From positions 1 through 46,257 of the forward strand of contig PKCZ01000012.1 in NCBI GenBank assembly GCA_002862405.1: DNA of 46,257 nt. The letters run 5' to 3'. The notes below the pieces were generated by a model. The model saw only the letters and a program-made list of their open reading frames with translations, did no database searches and had not been told where the DNA came from. A program made the position numbers and the translations under genes. Source of the stretch: Pseudomonadota bacterium. Lineage in GTDB: Bacteria; Pseudomonadota; Gammaproteobacteria; Pseudomonadales; Halieaceae. Positions 36,061 through 45,745 of this stretch are shown one piece after another; position 1 is the first letter of the stretch, and each line of letters begins with the position of its first letter.

Positions 36061-36115
36061 AAATGAATACTCCCCGTTGGGGACAGTTATCTAGACGTTA
36101 TAGAGGGTGGGACAA

Positions 36116-36973
36116 ATGTCTGCTGCATTAGTTAAGGAATTGCGTGAACGAACCGGTCTTGGTTTGCTCGAATGCAAAAAAGCATTGGCTGCTGCCGGTG
36201 GTGATGTTGAAGTAGCTATTGAGGAGCTGCGAAAGTCGAGCGGCATGAAGGCTGCAAAGAAAGCGGGCCGAACAGCCGCCGATGGTGTAGTGGCAATTCG
36301 TATTGCTGTAGACGGCAAATCAGGTGTAATTGGTGAAGTGAACAGTGAGACTGACTTCGTGGCGCGCGACGAGAACTTTGCTGGATTCGTAGCGCAGGTC
36401 ATGGACAAGGCGGTAGGGCTTCAAACCGATGACGTTGCCGCAGTCGCTGGCGATGATATTGAGGATGCTCGTCAGGCGTTGGTTCAAAAGATTGGCGAGA
36501 ATATTTCTGTGCGCCGTATTGGCGTCGTTTCAGCTACGGACGGCGTTGTCGGCGGTTATGTTCACGGTAACAACCGCATCGCGGTTTTGGTTGAGCTGGC
36601 CGGTGGTGACGAGGAACTGGCAAAAGATGTCGCCATGCACGTTGCAGCTGTGAATCCCGCTGTTGTGTCACCTGCGGACATGCCCGAAGAGCTATTGCGA
36701 AAAGAGCGAGAGATCTACGCGGCGCAGGCTGCAGACTCAGGCAAGCCACCAGAAATCGTTGAGAAGATGATCGAAGGTCGTGTTCGCAAGTATCTGTCTG
36801 AAAATAGTCTGACAGAGCAAGCCTTTGTTAAGGATCCCGATACGACCGTTGGCAAATTGGTTAAAGCGGCCGGTGCCACAATTGCTGGCTTCACCCGATT
36901 TGAGGTGGGCGAGGGCATCGAAGTTGAGAAGGTCGATTTTGCTGCAGAGGTTGCTGCTCAATTAGGAAATTAA
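36116..36973 (+). CDS. tsf: Translation elongation factor Ts
   Basis: The nucleotide exchange factor that recycles EF-Tu. The 285-residue protein starts at ATG 36116 with GAGGG upstream; a GTG at 36107 is in frame but less likely. [20 protein letters not shown] is the N-terminal domain (about 4-23) and [12 protein letters not shown] lies in the core (about 76-87). [12 protein letters not shown] falls near the C-terminal end. It is followed by a short hairpin before pyrH. Confidence 0.98.
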   Translation: MSAALVKELRERTGLGLLECKKALAAAGGDVEVAIEELRKSSGMKAAKKAGRTAADGVVAIRIAVDGKSGVIGEVNSETDFVARDENFAGFVAQVMDKAVGLQTDDVAAVAGDDIEDARQALVQKIGENISVRRIGVVSATDGVVGGYVHGNNRIAVLVELAGGDEELAKDVAMHVAAVNPAVVSPADMPEELLRKEREIYAAQAADSGKPPEIVEKMIEGRVRKYLSENSLTEQAFVKDPDTTVGKLVKAAGATIAGFTRFEVGEGIEVEKVDFAAEVAAQLGN

Positions 36974-36980
36974 TGGATCC

Positions 36981-37007
36981 GTGCCGCTGTATCATACGCA
37001 GCGGCGC
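36981..37007 (+). terminator. Weak hairpin between tsf and pyrH
   Basis: GTGCCGCTG (36981-36989) pairs with CAGCGGCGC (36999-37007), one T-G wobble, followed by only ATTTT. It may act as a partial terminator or mRNA-stabilising hairpin rather than a full stop, since the downstream genes have no obvious promoter of their own. Confidence 0.4.
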
Positions 37008-37026
37008 ATTTTCCTGAGGAGTGATG

Positions 37027-37743
37027 ATGGCAACTGAAAAAGTTTATAAGCGCATATTACTCAAGCTTAGCGGTGAGGCCCTTACGGGCGATGAATCCTT
37101 TGGCATAGATCCCAAGGTTTTGGATCAGATGGCCCTGGAGATCGGCCAGTTGGTCGGTATTGGTGTTCAGGTGGGCCTTGTCGTGGGAGGGGGCAATCTC
37201 TTCCGAGGTGCGGCCTTACAATCGGCCGGACTTGATCGAGTCACCGGCGATCACATGGGAATGCTTGCCACTGTGATGAATGCGCTTGCACTTCGCGACG
37301 CTCTAGAGCGCTCAAACATTGCGACCCAAGTCATGTCGGCAATCCCAATGAGCGGGGTCGTCGATCATTACGATCGCCGAAAGGCCATACGCGCTATGTC
37401 ACAGGGTGACGTTGTGATCTTCTCGGCGGGAACAGGTAATCCCTTTTTCACCACTGACTCATCGGCCTGTCTCAGAGGCATTGAGGTAGAGGCGGACGTG
37501 GTTCTGAAGGCGACGAAAGTAGACGGTGTCTATAACTCCGACCCAATGAAGGATTCATCAGCGATCAAATATGAAGCGTTGACCTATGACGAAGTGCTGG
37601 ATAAGAAGTTGGGTGTTATGGATTTAACCGCGATTTGTTTAGTCCGAGATCACCAAATGCCGGTTCGCGTCTTTAATATGTCGATGAAAGGCGCGTTATT
37701 GAGTATTGTGAGGGGCGGGTCCGAAGGGACATTGATTCGTTGA
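37027..37743 (+). CDS. pyrH: Uridylate kinase
   Basis: Phosphorylates UMP to UDP. The 238-residue amino-acid-kinase-fold enzyme shows [17 protein letters not shown] near the start, [13 protein letters not shown] and [19 protein letters not shown], all standard. Three consecutive potential starts occur (GTG 37021, ATG 37024 and ATG 37027). ATG 37027 has the best spacing from GAGGAG. The tsf-pyrH-frr order is widely conserved. Confidence 0.97.
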   Translation: MATEKVYKRILLKLSGEALTGDESFGIDPKVLDQMALEIGQLVGIGVQVGLVVGGGNLFRGAALQSAGLDRVTGDHMGMLATVMNALALRDALERSNIATQVMSAIPMSGVVDHYDRRKAIRAMSQGDVVIFSAGTGNPFFTTDSSACLRGIEVEADVVLKATKVDGVYNSDPMKDSSAIKYEALTYDEVLDKKLGVMDLTAICLVRDHQMPVRVFNMSMKGALLSIVRGGSEGTLIR

Positions 37744-37786
37744 TTGGGCTCGGGGCAGGGCGTGACGGATCAATCAGGAGAAAAAC

Positions 37787-38344
37787 ATGATTGATGACAT
37801 ACAAGCAGATGCCGAAGAGCGCATGGAGAAGTCGCTCGAGGCGCTGGGCCAGAACTTCAATAAAATTAGAACAGGCCGCGCACACCCCAGTATTCTGGAT
37901 GGCATCCGCATCGACTATTACGGGGCCGAAACACCCTTGAAGCAAATGGCCAGCATCAACGTTGAAGATGCTAGAACGTTAGCGGTTAGCGTCTTTGATA
38001 AGTCCATCACCCCTGACGTTGAAAAAGCCATTATGAAAAGTGACTTGGGTCTCAACCCATCGACGGCAGGTGACGTTATTCGCATTCCAATGCCGATGCT
38101 GACTGAAGAGACACGCAAAGGCTACATCAAACAGGCGAGAGCGGAAGCTGAGTCGGCGCGTGTTTCCATACGGAATGCGCGACGAGATGCCAACGGCATG
38201 CTGAAAGATCTGGTTAAAGAAAAAGAGATCTCGGAAGACGAAGAGCGTCGCGGCCAGGACCAAATTCAGAAGCTGACCGATACTTACGTAGCGAAAGTTG
38301 ATGCTGCGCTGGGTGTCAAAGAAGCTGATTTGATGGAAATCTGA
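37787..38344 (+). CDS. frr: Ribosome recycling factor
   Basis: Dismantles post-termination ribosomes together with EF-G. The 185-residue length is standard. [21 protein letters not shown] near the start and the [17 protein letters not shown] region are diagnostic. [26 protein letters not shown] forms the long helical arm. The ATG has AGGAG upstream. It is followed by uppS within 20 bases. Confidence 0.98.
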   Translation: MIDDIQADAEERMEKSLEALGQNFNKIRTGRAHPSILDGIRIDYYGAETPLKQMASINVEDARTLAVSVFDKSITPDVEKAIMKSDLGLNPSTAGDVIRIPMPMLTEETRKGYIKQARAEAESARVSIRNARRDANGMLKDLVKEKEISEDEERRGQDQIQKLTDTYVAKVDAALGVKEADLMEI

Positions 38345-38363
38345 TTACGAGCTTAGTGACCGA

Positions 38364-39104
38364 GTGAATCTTCCCGCCAACACCACCGGTAAGGTCCCCC
38401 AGCATATCGCTATCATCATGGATGGCAACAACCGTTGGGCGAAGAAACGTGGTGTTCCCGGACCTATTGGCCATAGAGCGGGTGCCGATGTTGTAAAACC
38501 CCTTATGTACGCTTGCCGTGACCGTGGCGTAAAAACCCTCACCTTATTTGCCTTCTCAAGCGAGAATTGGCAGCGACCTGAGACCGAAGTGCGTGCGCTG
38601 ATGGCTCTGCTATCGCGATACCTCCGTCGCGAAATAAAAGAGTTAGCTGCAGACGGCGTCCGGATCCGATTTATTGGCCGGCGTGACCGACTGAGCCCCA
38701 GAATTGCAAAGCTTTTGGAGCAGTCGGAAGAGGCCACTCAGCACAATACTGAGTCGACTCTGGTCTTGGCTCTCGATTATGGCGGCCGCTGGGATGTGAG
38801 TTTGGCGGCCGCTTCTCTTGCGCAGGATGTCGCCGATGGCCACATCAATGCTGACGATATCAATGAGCAGCTGCTCAGTTCTCGCATGTCACTAGCGGAC
38901 CAGCCCGCCCCCGATCTGTGTATACGAACCGGTGGCGAATGGCGTCTGTCTAATTTTCTGCTCTGGCAATTTGCCTACGCTGAACTCTGGTTTACCGATA
39001 CGCTATGGCCGGATTTCACTGTGGACGAACTCGATGTGGCGATCAGCCATTTCTCTTCTAGAGAGCGTCGTTATGGCGGACGTCCCGCCGAGGCTTCAGC
39101 ATGA
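38364..39104 (+). CDS. uppS: Undecaprenyl diphosphate synthase (di-trans,poly-cis)
   Basis: Makes the C55 lipid carrier for peptidoglycan and O-antigen. The 246-residue protein has IAIIMDGNNRWAKKRG with the essential Asp20 that binds magnesium-diphosphate. HRAGADVVKPLM, TLFAFSSENWQRP and DLCIRTGGEWRLSNFLLWQ complete the signature. The start is GTG. The stop overlaps the cdsA start as ATGA. Confidence 0.97.
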   Translation: MNLPANTTGKVPQHIAIIMDGNNRWAKKRGVPGPIGHRAGADVVKPLMYACRDRGVKTLTLFAFSSENWQRPETEVRALMALLSRYLRREIKELAADGVRIRFIGRRDRLSPRIAKLLEQSEEATQHNTESTLVLALDYGGRWDVSLAAASLAQDVADGHINADDINEQLLSSRMSLADQPAPDLCIRTGGEWRLSNFLLWQFAYAELWFTDTLWPDFTVDELDVAISHFSSRERRYGGRPAEASA

Positions 39105-39943
39105 TGCTTGAGAAGCGCATTTACACGGCCTTGCTTCTGGTCGGTGGACTTATTTTGGCGCTCCTGCAGCTATCGCCCGAGTCTGTCTCGCTGCTCTTTT
39201 TGGCTATTGCAGCAGCCGGAGCCTGGGAGTGGGCGGCTCTGGCAGGGTGGTCATCGCGATTACTACGGTCGTTTCTCGTGGCTCTCTTCCTCGGCGTTTG
39301 TCTCTATTACACGAGTATCTATGCACCCGATATCACCTCTGATGCGGTATCAATGCGCCCGGTATTGGGCATTGCCTGTTTTGCGTGGTTAGCAACCGCT
39401 TTTCTCGTCCTGAGTTACCCAAAACTATCGGTGCTTTGGCGCTCCTCTGTGGTGCGCAGCATCATGGGGATCTTCGTTCTGGGTGCGGGTTGGCTGTCGC
39501 TCACGTTTCTCCTGGGGTTACAGCATGGTTGGCTTCTGGTTATTTTGTTTGTGCTCACCGTGGCCGTGGCAGATGTCGGCGCCTACTTTATTGGTCATGC
39601 ATGGGGTAAGAACCCGCTAGCGCCTGACGTCAGCCCGGCAAAAACCATTGAGGGGCTGTGGGGGGGGTTGCTGGCTGTCTTCATTTTGGGTGCTACCGTC
39701 TGGTGGTTCCTGCCACCAGAGTATGCGCACATCCACCCGGTCGAAGTTTTCTTAATCAGTCTTTTCTGCGGGGGGTCATCGGTGCTGGGTGATCTGGCGG
39801 TGAGCATGTTTAAGCGCGAGAGTGGGTGTAAGGACTCGGGTTCGTTATTGCCGGGGCACGGCGGGCTTCTCGATCGTCTAGACAGTATCTGTGGCGCAGC
39901 GCCCTTCTTCGCCCTTGCGTTAATTTTGGTCGGATACGCTTAA
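39101..39943 (+). CDS. cdsA: Phosphatidate cytidylyltransferase (CDP-diglyceride synthase)
   Basis: Forms CDP-diacylglycerol from phosphatidic acid and CTP, the branch point for phospholipids. The 280-residue inner-membrane protein has about eight helices. The C-terminal signature is intact: SMFKRESGCKDSG with PGHGGLLDRLDS. VADVGAYFIGHAWGK is also typical. Its ATG overlaps the uppS stop, and its TAA overlaps the dxr ATG. Confidence 0.97.
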   Translation: MMLEKRIYTALLLVGGLILALLQLSPESVSLLFLAIAAAGAWEWAALAGWSSRLLRSFLVALFLGVCLYYTSIYAPDITSDAVSMRPVLGIACFAWLATAFLVLSYPKLSVLWRSSVVRSIMGIFVLGAGWLSLTFLLGLQHGWLLVILFVLTVAVADVGAYFIGHAWGKNPLAPDVSPAKTIEGLWGGLLAVFILGATVWWFLPPEYAHIHPVEVFLISLFCGGSSVLGDLAVSMFKRESGCKDSGSLLPGHGGLLDRLDSICGAAPFFALALILVGYA

Positions 39944-41118
39944 TGCAAAACATTTTAGTGCTGGGTGCAACGGGCTCAATTGGTTTGAGCACGTTAGATG
40001 TCATCGCCCGTCATCCTGAGCAGTATCGCGCCTATGCGCTGGCCGCTAACCGATCCGTAGAGGCAATGGTTGCCCTCTGCACTGAACACAATCCTCTGCA
40101 CGCGGTGATGTTTGATGCCGATGCTGCTGCTGAGCTTGAGCGCCGGCTGGCAGGTGTTGTAGATACAAAAGTTCATGCGGGTGAAGCGCCCATGATAGCT
40201 CTCGCTGAATCCGAGGATGTCGACACGGTGATGGCAGCGATTGTTGGTTTTGCGGGCTTGTCCGCTACGCTCGCGGCCGCGCGCGCGGGGAAACGGTTGT
40301 TACTGGCGAACAAAGAGGCACTCGTCAGTGCCGGCAGTATTTTTATGGACGCAGTGCGCGAGGGTGGCGCGCTACTACTGCCCGTGGACAGCGAGCACAA
40401 CGCCATGTTTCAGTCCCTCCCTGCAGATGCGCGGGCACGGCCTCAGATGGAGCGTGTCGAGAAGATTCTTTTGACTGCATCGGGAGGGCCCTTCCGGGGT
40501 AAGAGTCGCTCTGAGCTGACCGAGATGACGCCAGATCAGGCCTGTGCTCACCCCAACTGGTCTATGGGCCGTAAGATTTCGGTTGATTCGGCGACCTTGG
40601 TTAACAAGGGGCTTGAATTAGCGGAGGCCTGCTGGCTTTTCGATCGAAAACCCTCAGAAATTGAGGTTGTAGTTCACCCTCAAAGCATTGTGCACTCGCT
40701 CATTCGCTACGTAGACGGTTCGGTGCTTGCACAATTGGGGCAACCCGACATGAGGACACCGATTGCCTACAGTCTGTCATGGCCTGATCGAGTTGATGCC
40801 GGTGTTGATGTGCTAGACCTGGTGAAGGTCGGTCGGCTGGACTTTGAGGCGCCGAATTTCTCAACATTCCCCTGCCTGCGTCTGGCCTACGAGGCGATCG
40901 AGTTGCCGGGTGGTATGTGCGCGTTCAGTGCAGCCAATGAAATTGTAGTCGATGCGTTTCTTTCCGAGCGTGTTCGTTTCACCGATATCGATAGGGTGAT
41001 CGAGCACACACTAAAAACAGTCGATCTTGCTGAACCATCGAACCTTAGTGAGGTCCAAGACCTCGACAGTGTGGCACGCGACATTGCCGGTACTTATGTG
41101 ACTGAGTTGACGGGGTAG
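39943..41118 (+). CDS. dxr: 1-deoxy-D-xylulose 5-phosphate reductoisomerase
   Basis: Second step of the non-mevalonate isoprenoid pathway, feeding UppS and quinones. The 391-residue enzyme has the NADPH loop LGATGSIGLSTLDVI (8-21), metal ligands Asp149 and Glu151 in PVDSEHNAMFQS, and the SVDSATLVNKGLELAEACWLF block. The flexible SGGPFRGKSRSEL loop is present. The start shares one base with the cdsA stop. Confidence 0.98.
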   Translation: MQNILVLGATGSIGLSTLDVIARHPEQYRAYALAANRSVEAMVALCTEHNPLHAVMFDADAAAELERRLAGVVDTKVHAGEAPMIALAESEDVDTVMAAIVGFAGLSATLAAARAGKRLLLANKEALVSAGSIFMDAVREGGALLLPVDSEHNAMFQSLPADARARPQMERVEKILLTASGGPFRGKSRSELTEMTPDQACAHPNWSMGRKISVDSATLVNKGLELAEACWLFDRKPSEIEVVVHPQSIVHSLIRYVDGSVLAQLGQPDMRTPIAYSLSWPDRVDAGVDVLDLVKVGRLDFEAPNFSTFPCLRLAYEAIELPGGMCAFSAANEIVVDAFLSERVRFTDIDRVIEHTLKTVDLAEPSNLSEVQDLDSVARDIAGTYVTELTG

Positions 41119-41134
41119 GGAGTCTCAACAACCA

Positions 41135-42493
41135 ATGCAGGTGTTGTTTTCGATTGTTATGGCTTTGGTGACGCTAGGAATCCTTGTCACCATTCATGAA
41201 TATGGGCATTACTGGGTGGCTCGTCGTTGCGGTGTCCGTGTTTTGCGATTCGCTGTTGGCTTTGGTCGTCCACTTGCCATGCGGGTAGATAGGCATGGGA
41301 CAGAGTTTGCGCTCTGCGCTATTCCGCTAGGTGGTTATGTAAAGATGCTGGATGAGCGAGACGGAGGTCAGGATGTGACGGCTCAAAACCGTCATGAGTC
41401 CTTCAGCGCCCAACCCGTCCGAAATAAGTTGGCGATTGTTTCTGCCGGACCAGTGGCTAATTTCTTGCTGGCGATTTTGGTCCTGTTTGGTTTATTTTTG
41501 CGGGGTGAAACTGGAATAGCACCCGTTATAGAAGCGGTTGAGCCCGGGTCCGTGGCTCATTATGTGGGCTTGATGCAGGGTCAGGAAATAGTCGCAGTCG
41601 ACGGCACGAGCACGCAAACCATATCGAATGTTCGTTTCGCGTTACTCAAACGCCTAGGAGATACCGGAACCGTTGATATTTCAGTCGGCAGTGCGCTGAT
41701 TGATCTTCAGCAGACATACACTCTGCCTATTGACCGATGGCTAGGGGGTGCGGAGGCGCCCGATCCAACCCGAGCTTTGGGTTTGACTTTGGGCATCCCA
41801 CCGCTGCGGCCCAGCATTGGGTCGCTGGTGGAGGGTGGTCCAGCGACGCGGGCGGGCTTTGAGATCGGTGACACGATTATTGAAGCCGACGATCGGGCGA
41901 TCTCAATGTGGTCGCAATGGGTTGATCTTGTGCGAGCCTCGCCAGGGCGATCATTAGCCGTTCGTGTCGAGCGCAATGGGCAGACTATTGAATTGACAGT
42001 GGTGCCCCGCAGTAACGGCACGTCCGATGCCGAAGTTGGTTCCGTTGGCATGGGTGTCGTCATACCTGAGATTCCTGAGGACCGCATCAGACGACAGGGC
42101 CGTAACCCCGTTGAAGCCCTTTCGGCAGCGGTCGAAAGAACGTTTGCGCTCACTGTCTTCACCTTCGAGTCGATGTGGAAGATGATTCAAGGCTTGATCT
42201 CCACCAAGAACTTGTCGGGACCCATTGCGATTGCTCAGGTAGCCGCCAGCACGGCGGAGAGTGGCTTTACGACCTGGTTGTCATTCCTTGCGTTGCTGTC
42301 CATTTCGTTAGGAGCGATCAATTTGTTACCCATTCCAGTACTTGATGGTGGGCATATCGTCTTTCATTCGTTGGAAGGCTTATTGGGGCGCCCAGTGCCC
42401 GAACAGATTCAAATCATGAGCTATCAGGTGGGATTGCTGGCAGTTTTCACGCTTATGGTGTTTGCCATCTACAACGATGTGGCTCGACTGTGA
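41135..42493 (+). CDS. rseP: RseP site-2 zinc metalloprotease
   Basis: Intramembrane protease that cuts the anti-sigma factor RseA in the sigma-E envelope stress response and also clears signal peptides. The 452-residue protein has HEYGH (21-25) in the first helix and PVLDGGH with Asp404 near the end as the second zinc motif. Two PDZ domains lie between (about 120-210 and 215-300). Its place before bamA ties it to outer-membrane assembly. Confidence 0.97.
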   Translation: MQVLFSIVMALVTLGILVTIHEYGHYWVARRCGVRVLRFAVGFGRPLAMRVDRHGTEFALCAIPLGGYVKMLDERDGGQDVTAQNRHESFSAQPVRNKLAIVSAGPVANFLLAILVLFGLFLRGETGIAPVIEAVEPGSVAHYVGLMQGQEIVAVDGTSTQTISNVRFALLKRLGDTGTVDISVGSALIDLQQTYTLPIDRWLGGAEAPDPTRALGLTLGIPPLRPSIGSLVEGGPATRAGFEIGDTIIEADDRAISMWSQWVDLVRASPGRSLAVRVERNGQTIELTVVPRSNGTSDAEVGSVGMGVVIPEIPEDRIRRQGRNPVEALSAAVERTFALTVFTFESMWKMIQGLISTKNLSGPIAIAQVAASTAESGFTTWLSFLALLSISLGAINLLPIPVLDGGHIVFHSLEGLLGRPVPEQIQIMSYQVGLLAVFTLMVFAIYNDVARL

Positions 42494-42573
42494 GATACTC
42501 CCGCGCTTTCGCCACAGACAAGAAATCAAAGACGACTGAAATCAGCGAGTTATCTAGAAAGTAAGCGAATAAA

Positions 42574-45207
42574 ATGGTGCGTAAATTCAATAACAATTGG
42601 TTCACAAGACTCGTTGCGGTCTTAAGCTTTGGTGCGATGTCAGTCATTGCGGTTCCGACGGCGACGGCGCAGATCGAGCCGTTTGTTGTGGCGGATATTC
42701 GAGTTGAAGGTTTGCAACGAATAGCGCCTGGCAGCGTGTTTGCCGCGCTACCCGTCAGTGTTGGCGATGTGGTGGATGGCGCCTCTGTTAGGTCCGTCGC
42801 TCGAAACCTGTTCTATACGGGCAACTTTGACGATATTTCGGTCGGTCGTGATGGCAATGTGCTGGTGCTTACTGTCGCTGAGCGACCCAGCATTAGCGAG
42901 ATTACAATCGACGGTAACAAGGCCATAGAAACCGAGGCACTACTCGACGGCCTAAAGGGAGCAGGGCTCGCTGTCGGTCAAGTTTTTCAGCGATCAACAT
43001 TGGACGGGATGCAACTCGAGCTGCTTCGCCAATACGTTATTCAGGGGCGTTACGACGCCAATATTGATACGGAAGTTATCCCAGAGCCGAGAAACCGCGT
43101 ATCGATCAGTATCGACATCGATGAGGGCACTGTATCGAAGATTGAGCATATCAATATCGTCGGTAACGAGATTTTCGATGATGAGATCTTGTTGGATATC
43201 TTCGAACTACAGGTCGGTGGCATGTTTAGTTTCTTCTCAAGCGCCGATAAGTACAGCAAGGAGAAACTGGAATCAGACCTAGAAACACTCACCAGTTATT
43301 ACCAGGACCGCGGCTATCTGCAGTTTGAAATTGAATCGACGCAGGTTGCGGTTTCGCCATCTAAAGACGCGGTCTACATCACGGCCAACGTGGTGGAGGG
43401 AGATCGCTTCACCGTCACAGGTGTCGATCTCTCGGGTGATTTGGTTTTGCCGGAGGAGGATCTATCGCGATTCCTCTTGGTCGCCGAGGGGCAGGTGTTT
43501 TCTCAGCAACTGGTCACGAGCACCGAGGAGTATCTTACGCGCCGTCTGGGTAACGAGGGATATAACTTTGCCAAAGTAACGGGCATCCCTGAGGTGGGTG
43601 ATGGCGATGCGGAAGTGTCCATCAAGTTCTTCATCGATCCGGGGCGACGCACCTATGTCCGACGTATTAACTTTGAAGGTAATGATCGTACGGCTGACAA
43701 CGTACTCCGGCGAGAAATGCGTCAGATGGAAGCTGCACCAGCGTCAGCCGCTGCAATTGAACAGTCGAGAATTCGTCTCGAGCGCTTGGGATTCTTTAGT
43801 GCCGCTGAAGTAGAGACGGTTGAACTACCTGGTTACGACGATTTGGTCGATATTGATTTTACTGTTGAAGAGCAGAGCTTTGGCTCGATTGGCGGCAGTT
43901 TGGGCTACTCGCAATGGGCAGGCTTGATACTCGGACTGAATCTCCAGCAGAACAACTTTATGGGAACGGGACGCCAGGTTGGCCTTAATCTGAACTCGTC
44001 GCGCTATCAAAGCTTGGCAAGTATTAACTACAGCAACCCTTACTTCACCGAGGACGGCGTGAGTAGAGGCTTTAGCCTGTTTTATCGAAAGACGGATCTC
44101 TCTGAGATTAATGTTGCGAGCTATACGACGGATACCGTTGGTGCCCAGATGACGTTTGGCTATCCCATTAGCGAAACGCAGCGGCTTGGCTTCAATGTAG
44201 GCATTACCGATACCGAGATCACCTCGGGCCGCTATGCGGTACAGGAGATCCGTACCAGTCCTCGACTGATTCCAGGTGTCGAGCAATATTATGTGTCCAC
44301 CCGTCAACCAACCGGACTTTATGATGGCCCGGAAGAGCTTTTCCCAATTACGGATTTGCCCGATGAAGCCTTTGCCACATTGCGCTCGGATGGTTTCCTT
44401 GACCAAAACGGGGATTCATTTACTAACTGGTCCATCACAGGCTCTTGGCTTCAGTCCACATTGAACCGTGGTCAGCTTGCGACACGTGGTGTCTCTAATT
44501 CGCTGTCGGCGCAGGTGTCGATGCCCGGTTCCGATCTCGAATTCTTCAAGGTTAACTACCGTGGAGAGATGTATATTCCAATTTTTCGCGAGTTCACATT
44601 CCATTTGCGCGGAGAGGTGGGCTACGGAGATGGCTATGGAGAGACCACTGAGCTGCCATTCTACGAGCACTTCTTCTCGGGCGGCTTTGGTAGTGTCCGC
44701 GGTTTCGAGACAAATACCCTTGGTCCGAGAAGCACGCCTCCTGTCCTCTATCAAACAGGCTTTGCTGCAACCGCGGTCGATGAAGAGGGTTTGGCAACCG
44801 AAATTGGTGGTCCGGACGGCACGGGCTTTGGCTACATCGTCAATCCGGAAACAGGTGCGATCGAAACTCAGCAAGTCTTCCTAGGGCGTCGAGCTGATCC
44901 CTTCGGTGGTAACGTGGTGATCGAGGGCTCCGCTGAAATTCTGTTCCCAATGCCTTTCGTAAAAGATCGACGCTCCATTCGTTCAGCGTTCTTCTTTGAC
45001 GTGGGTAATGTGTTCAATACCAACTGCCGCCAAAACCAAATTAACTGCTTCGGTATCGACGCTGATGAGCTCCGGTACTCGGTGGGTGTTGGCGTCACGT
45101 GGCTGAGCGGCTTTGGTCCCTTGACGTTTGCGCTTGCCAGACCGCTAAATGCCAGCGAGACTGATCGCAGAGAAGTTTTCCAATTCACGCTGGGGCGTGG
45201 ATTCTAA
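42574..45207 (+). CDS. bamA: Outer membrane protein assembly factor BamA
   Basis: Core of the BAM complex. A signal peptide is likely cleaved near ATA-QIEPF (32/33). Five POTRA domains run to about residue 425, then a 16-strand barrel. The VRGF motif at 708-711 in extracellular loop 6 is conserved, and the protein ends in GRGF with a terminal aromatic residue. At 877 residues it is longer than E. coli BamA (810), partly from an acidic loop of about 50 residues (roughly 565-620). The ribosome site is weak (TAAG). Confidence 0.97.
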   Translation: MVRKFNNNWFTRLVAVLSFGAMSVIAVPTATAQIEPFVVADIRVEGLQRIAPGSVFAALPVSVGDVVDGASVRSVARNLFYTGNFDDISVGRDGNVLVLTVAERPSISEITIDGNKAIETEALLDGLKGAGLAVGQVFQRSTLDGMQLELLRQYVIQGRYDANIDTEVIPEPRNRVSISIDIDEGTVSKIEHINIVGNEIFDDEILLDIFELQVGGMFSFFSSADKYSKEKLESDLETLTSYYQDRGYLQFEIESTQVAVSPSKDAVYITANVVEGDRFTVTGVDLSGDLVLPEEDLSRFLLVAEGQVFSQQLVTSTEEYLTRRLGNEGYNFAKVTGIPEVGDGDAEVSIKFFIDPGRRTYVRRINFEGNDRTADNVLRREMRQMEAAPASAAAIEQSRIRLERLGFFSAAEVETVELPGYDDLVDIDFTVEEQSFGSIGGSLGYSQWAGLILGLNLQQNNFMGTGRQVGLNLNSSRYQSLASINYSNPYFTEDGVSRGFSLFYRKTDLSEINVASYTTDTVGAQMTFGYPISETQRLGFNVGITDTEITSGRYAVQEIRTSPRLIPGVEQYYVSTRQPTGLYDGPEELFPITDLPDEAFATLRSDGFLDQNGDSFTNWSITGSWLQSTLNRGQLATRGVSNSLSAQVSMPGSDLEFFKVNYRGEMYIPIFREFTFHLRGEVGYGDGYGETTELPFYEHFFSGGFGSVRGFETNTLGPRSTPPVLYQTGFAATAVDEEGLATEIGGPDGTGFGYIVNPETGAIETQQVFLGRRADPFGGNVVIEGSAEILFPMPFVKDRRSIRSAFFFDVGNVFNTNCRQNQINCFGIDADELRYSVGVGVTWLSGFGPLTFALARPLNASETDRREVFQFTLGRGF

Positions 45208-45231
45208 TCACTAACCAGGAGGTTAACCCAC

Positions 45232-45744
45232 ATGTTGTTCCGCATGATCGCCGTTATGGCACTGTTGATTGCATCGACCGTCGCGCACGCGCAAGGCCGC
45301 ACTGCCGTCGTGGATTTAGAGCAAGCAATTCTTCAGACGGACCTAGCTCAGCAGCGAATTCGTGATTTTGAGGCGAGCGAGGCGTTTGCTGAGGATCGCG
45401 CCGAATTCGATAACCTCAAGGCCGAATTTGACAAGCTGGTACAAAATTTCCAGCGGGATCAGGCAGCGATGAGTGAGGATGAGCAAGTGGCTGCACGTCA
45501 GAAATTGGCGAGCAAAAATGCTGATCTTGAGTACGTTGTCAAAAAGCTGCAGTCGCTTCAGCAGCAGAACCTTCAGAGCGTGCTCCAAGAGCTGGCGCCA
45601 TCGGCTCAGCAGGTGCTGAGAGAGGTAATCCAGACAGATAACATCGCGCTGTTGCTTCCGGGACAGTCAGTGATTCATTTCGACCCTTCCTACAACATTA
45701 CTGCGAAGGTCACTGACAAGCTGAATCAGTTACCACAAGAGTAA
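45232..45744 (+). CDS. skp: Periplasmic chaperone Skp/OmpH
   Basis: A 170-residue periplasmic chaperone for unfolded outer-membrane proteins. It has a signal peptide cleaved after AHA (about residue 20). The mature protein is a short beta core with a long helical hairpin rich in Gln, Glu and Lys (about 45-125), the tentacle of the jellyfish-like trimer. AGGAGG lies upstream of the ATG. It is placed between bamA and lpxD, as in most gammaproteobacteria. Confidence 0.93.
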   Translation: MLFRMIAVMALLIASTVAHAQGRTAVVDLEQAILQTDLAQQRIRDFEASEAFAEDRAEFDNLKAEFDKLVQNFQRDQAAMSEDEQVAARQKLASKNADLEYVVKKLQSLQQQNLQSVLQELAPSAQQVLREVIQTDNIALLLPGQSVIHFDPSYNITAKVTDKLNQLPQE

Positions 45745-45745
45745 T

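Noticed and set aside
37739-37781. TGATTG...CAATCA inverted repeat between pyrH and frr
   Set aside because: The 6-base arms are about 26 bases apart with no T-run, which is within chance expectation.
43825-44406. A 193-residue open frame antisense to bamA
   Set aside because: It mirrors the BamA barrel coding sequence, lacks a ribosome site and shows no family features.
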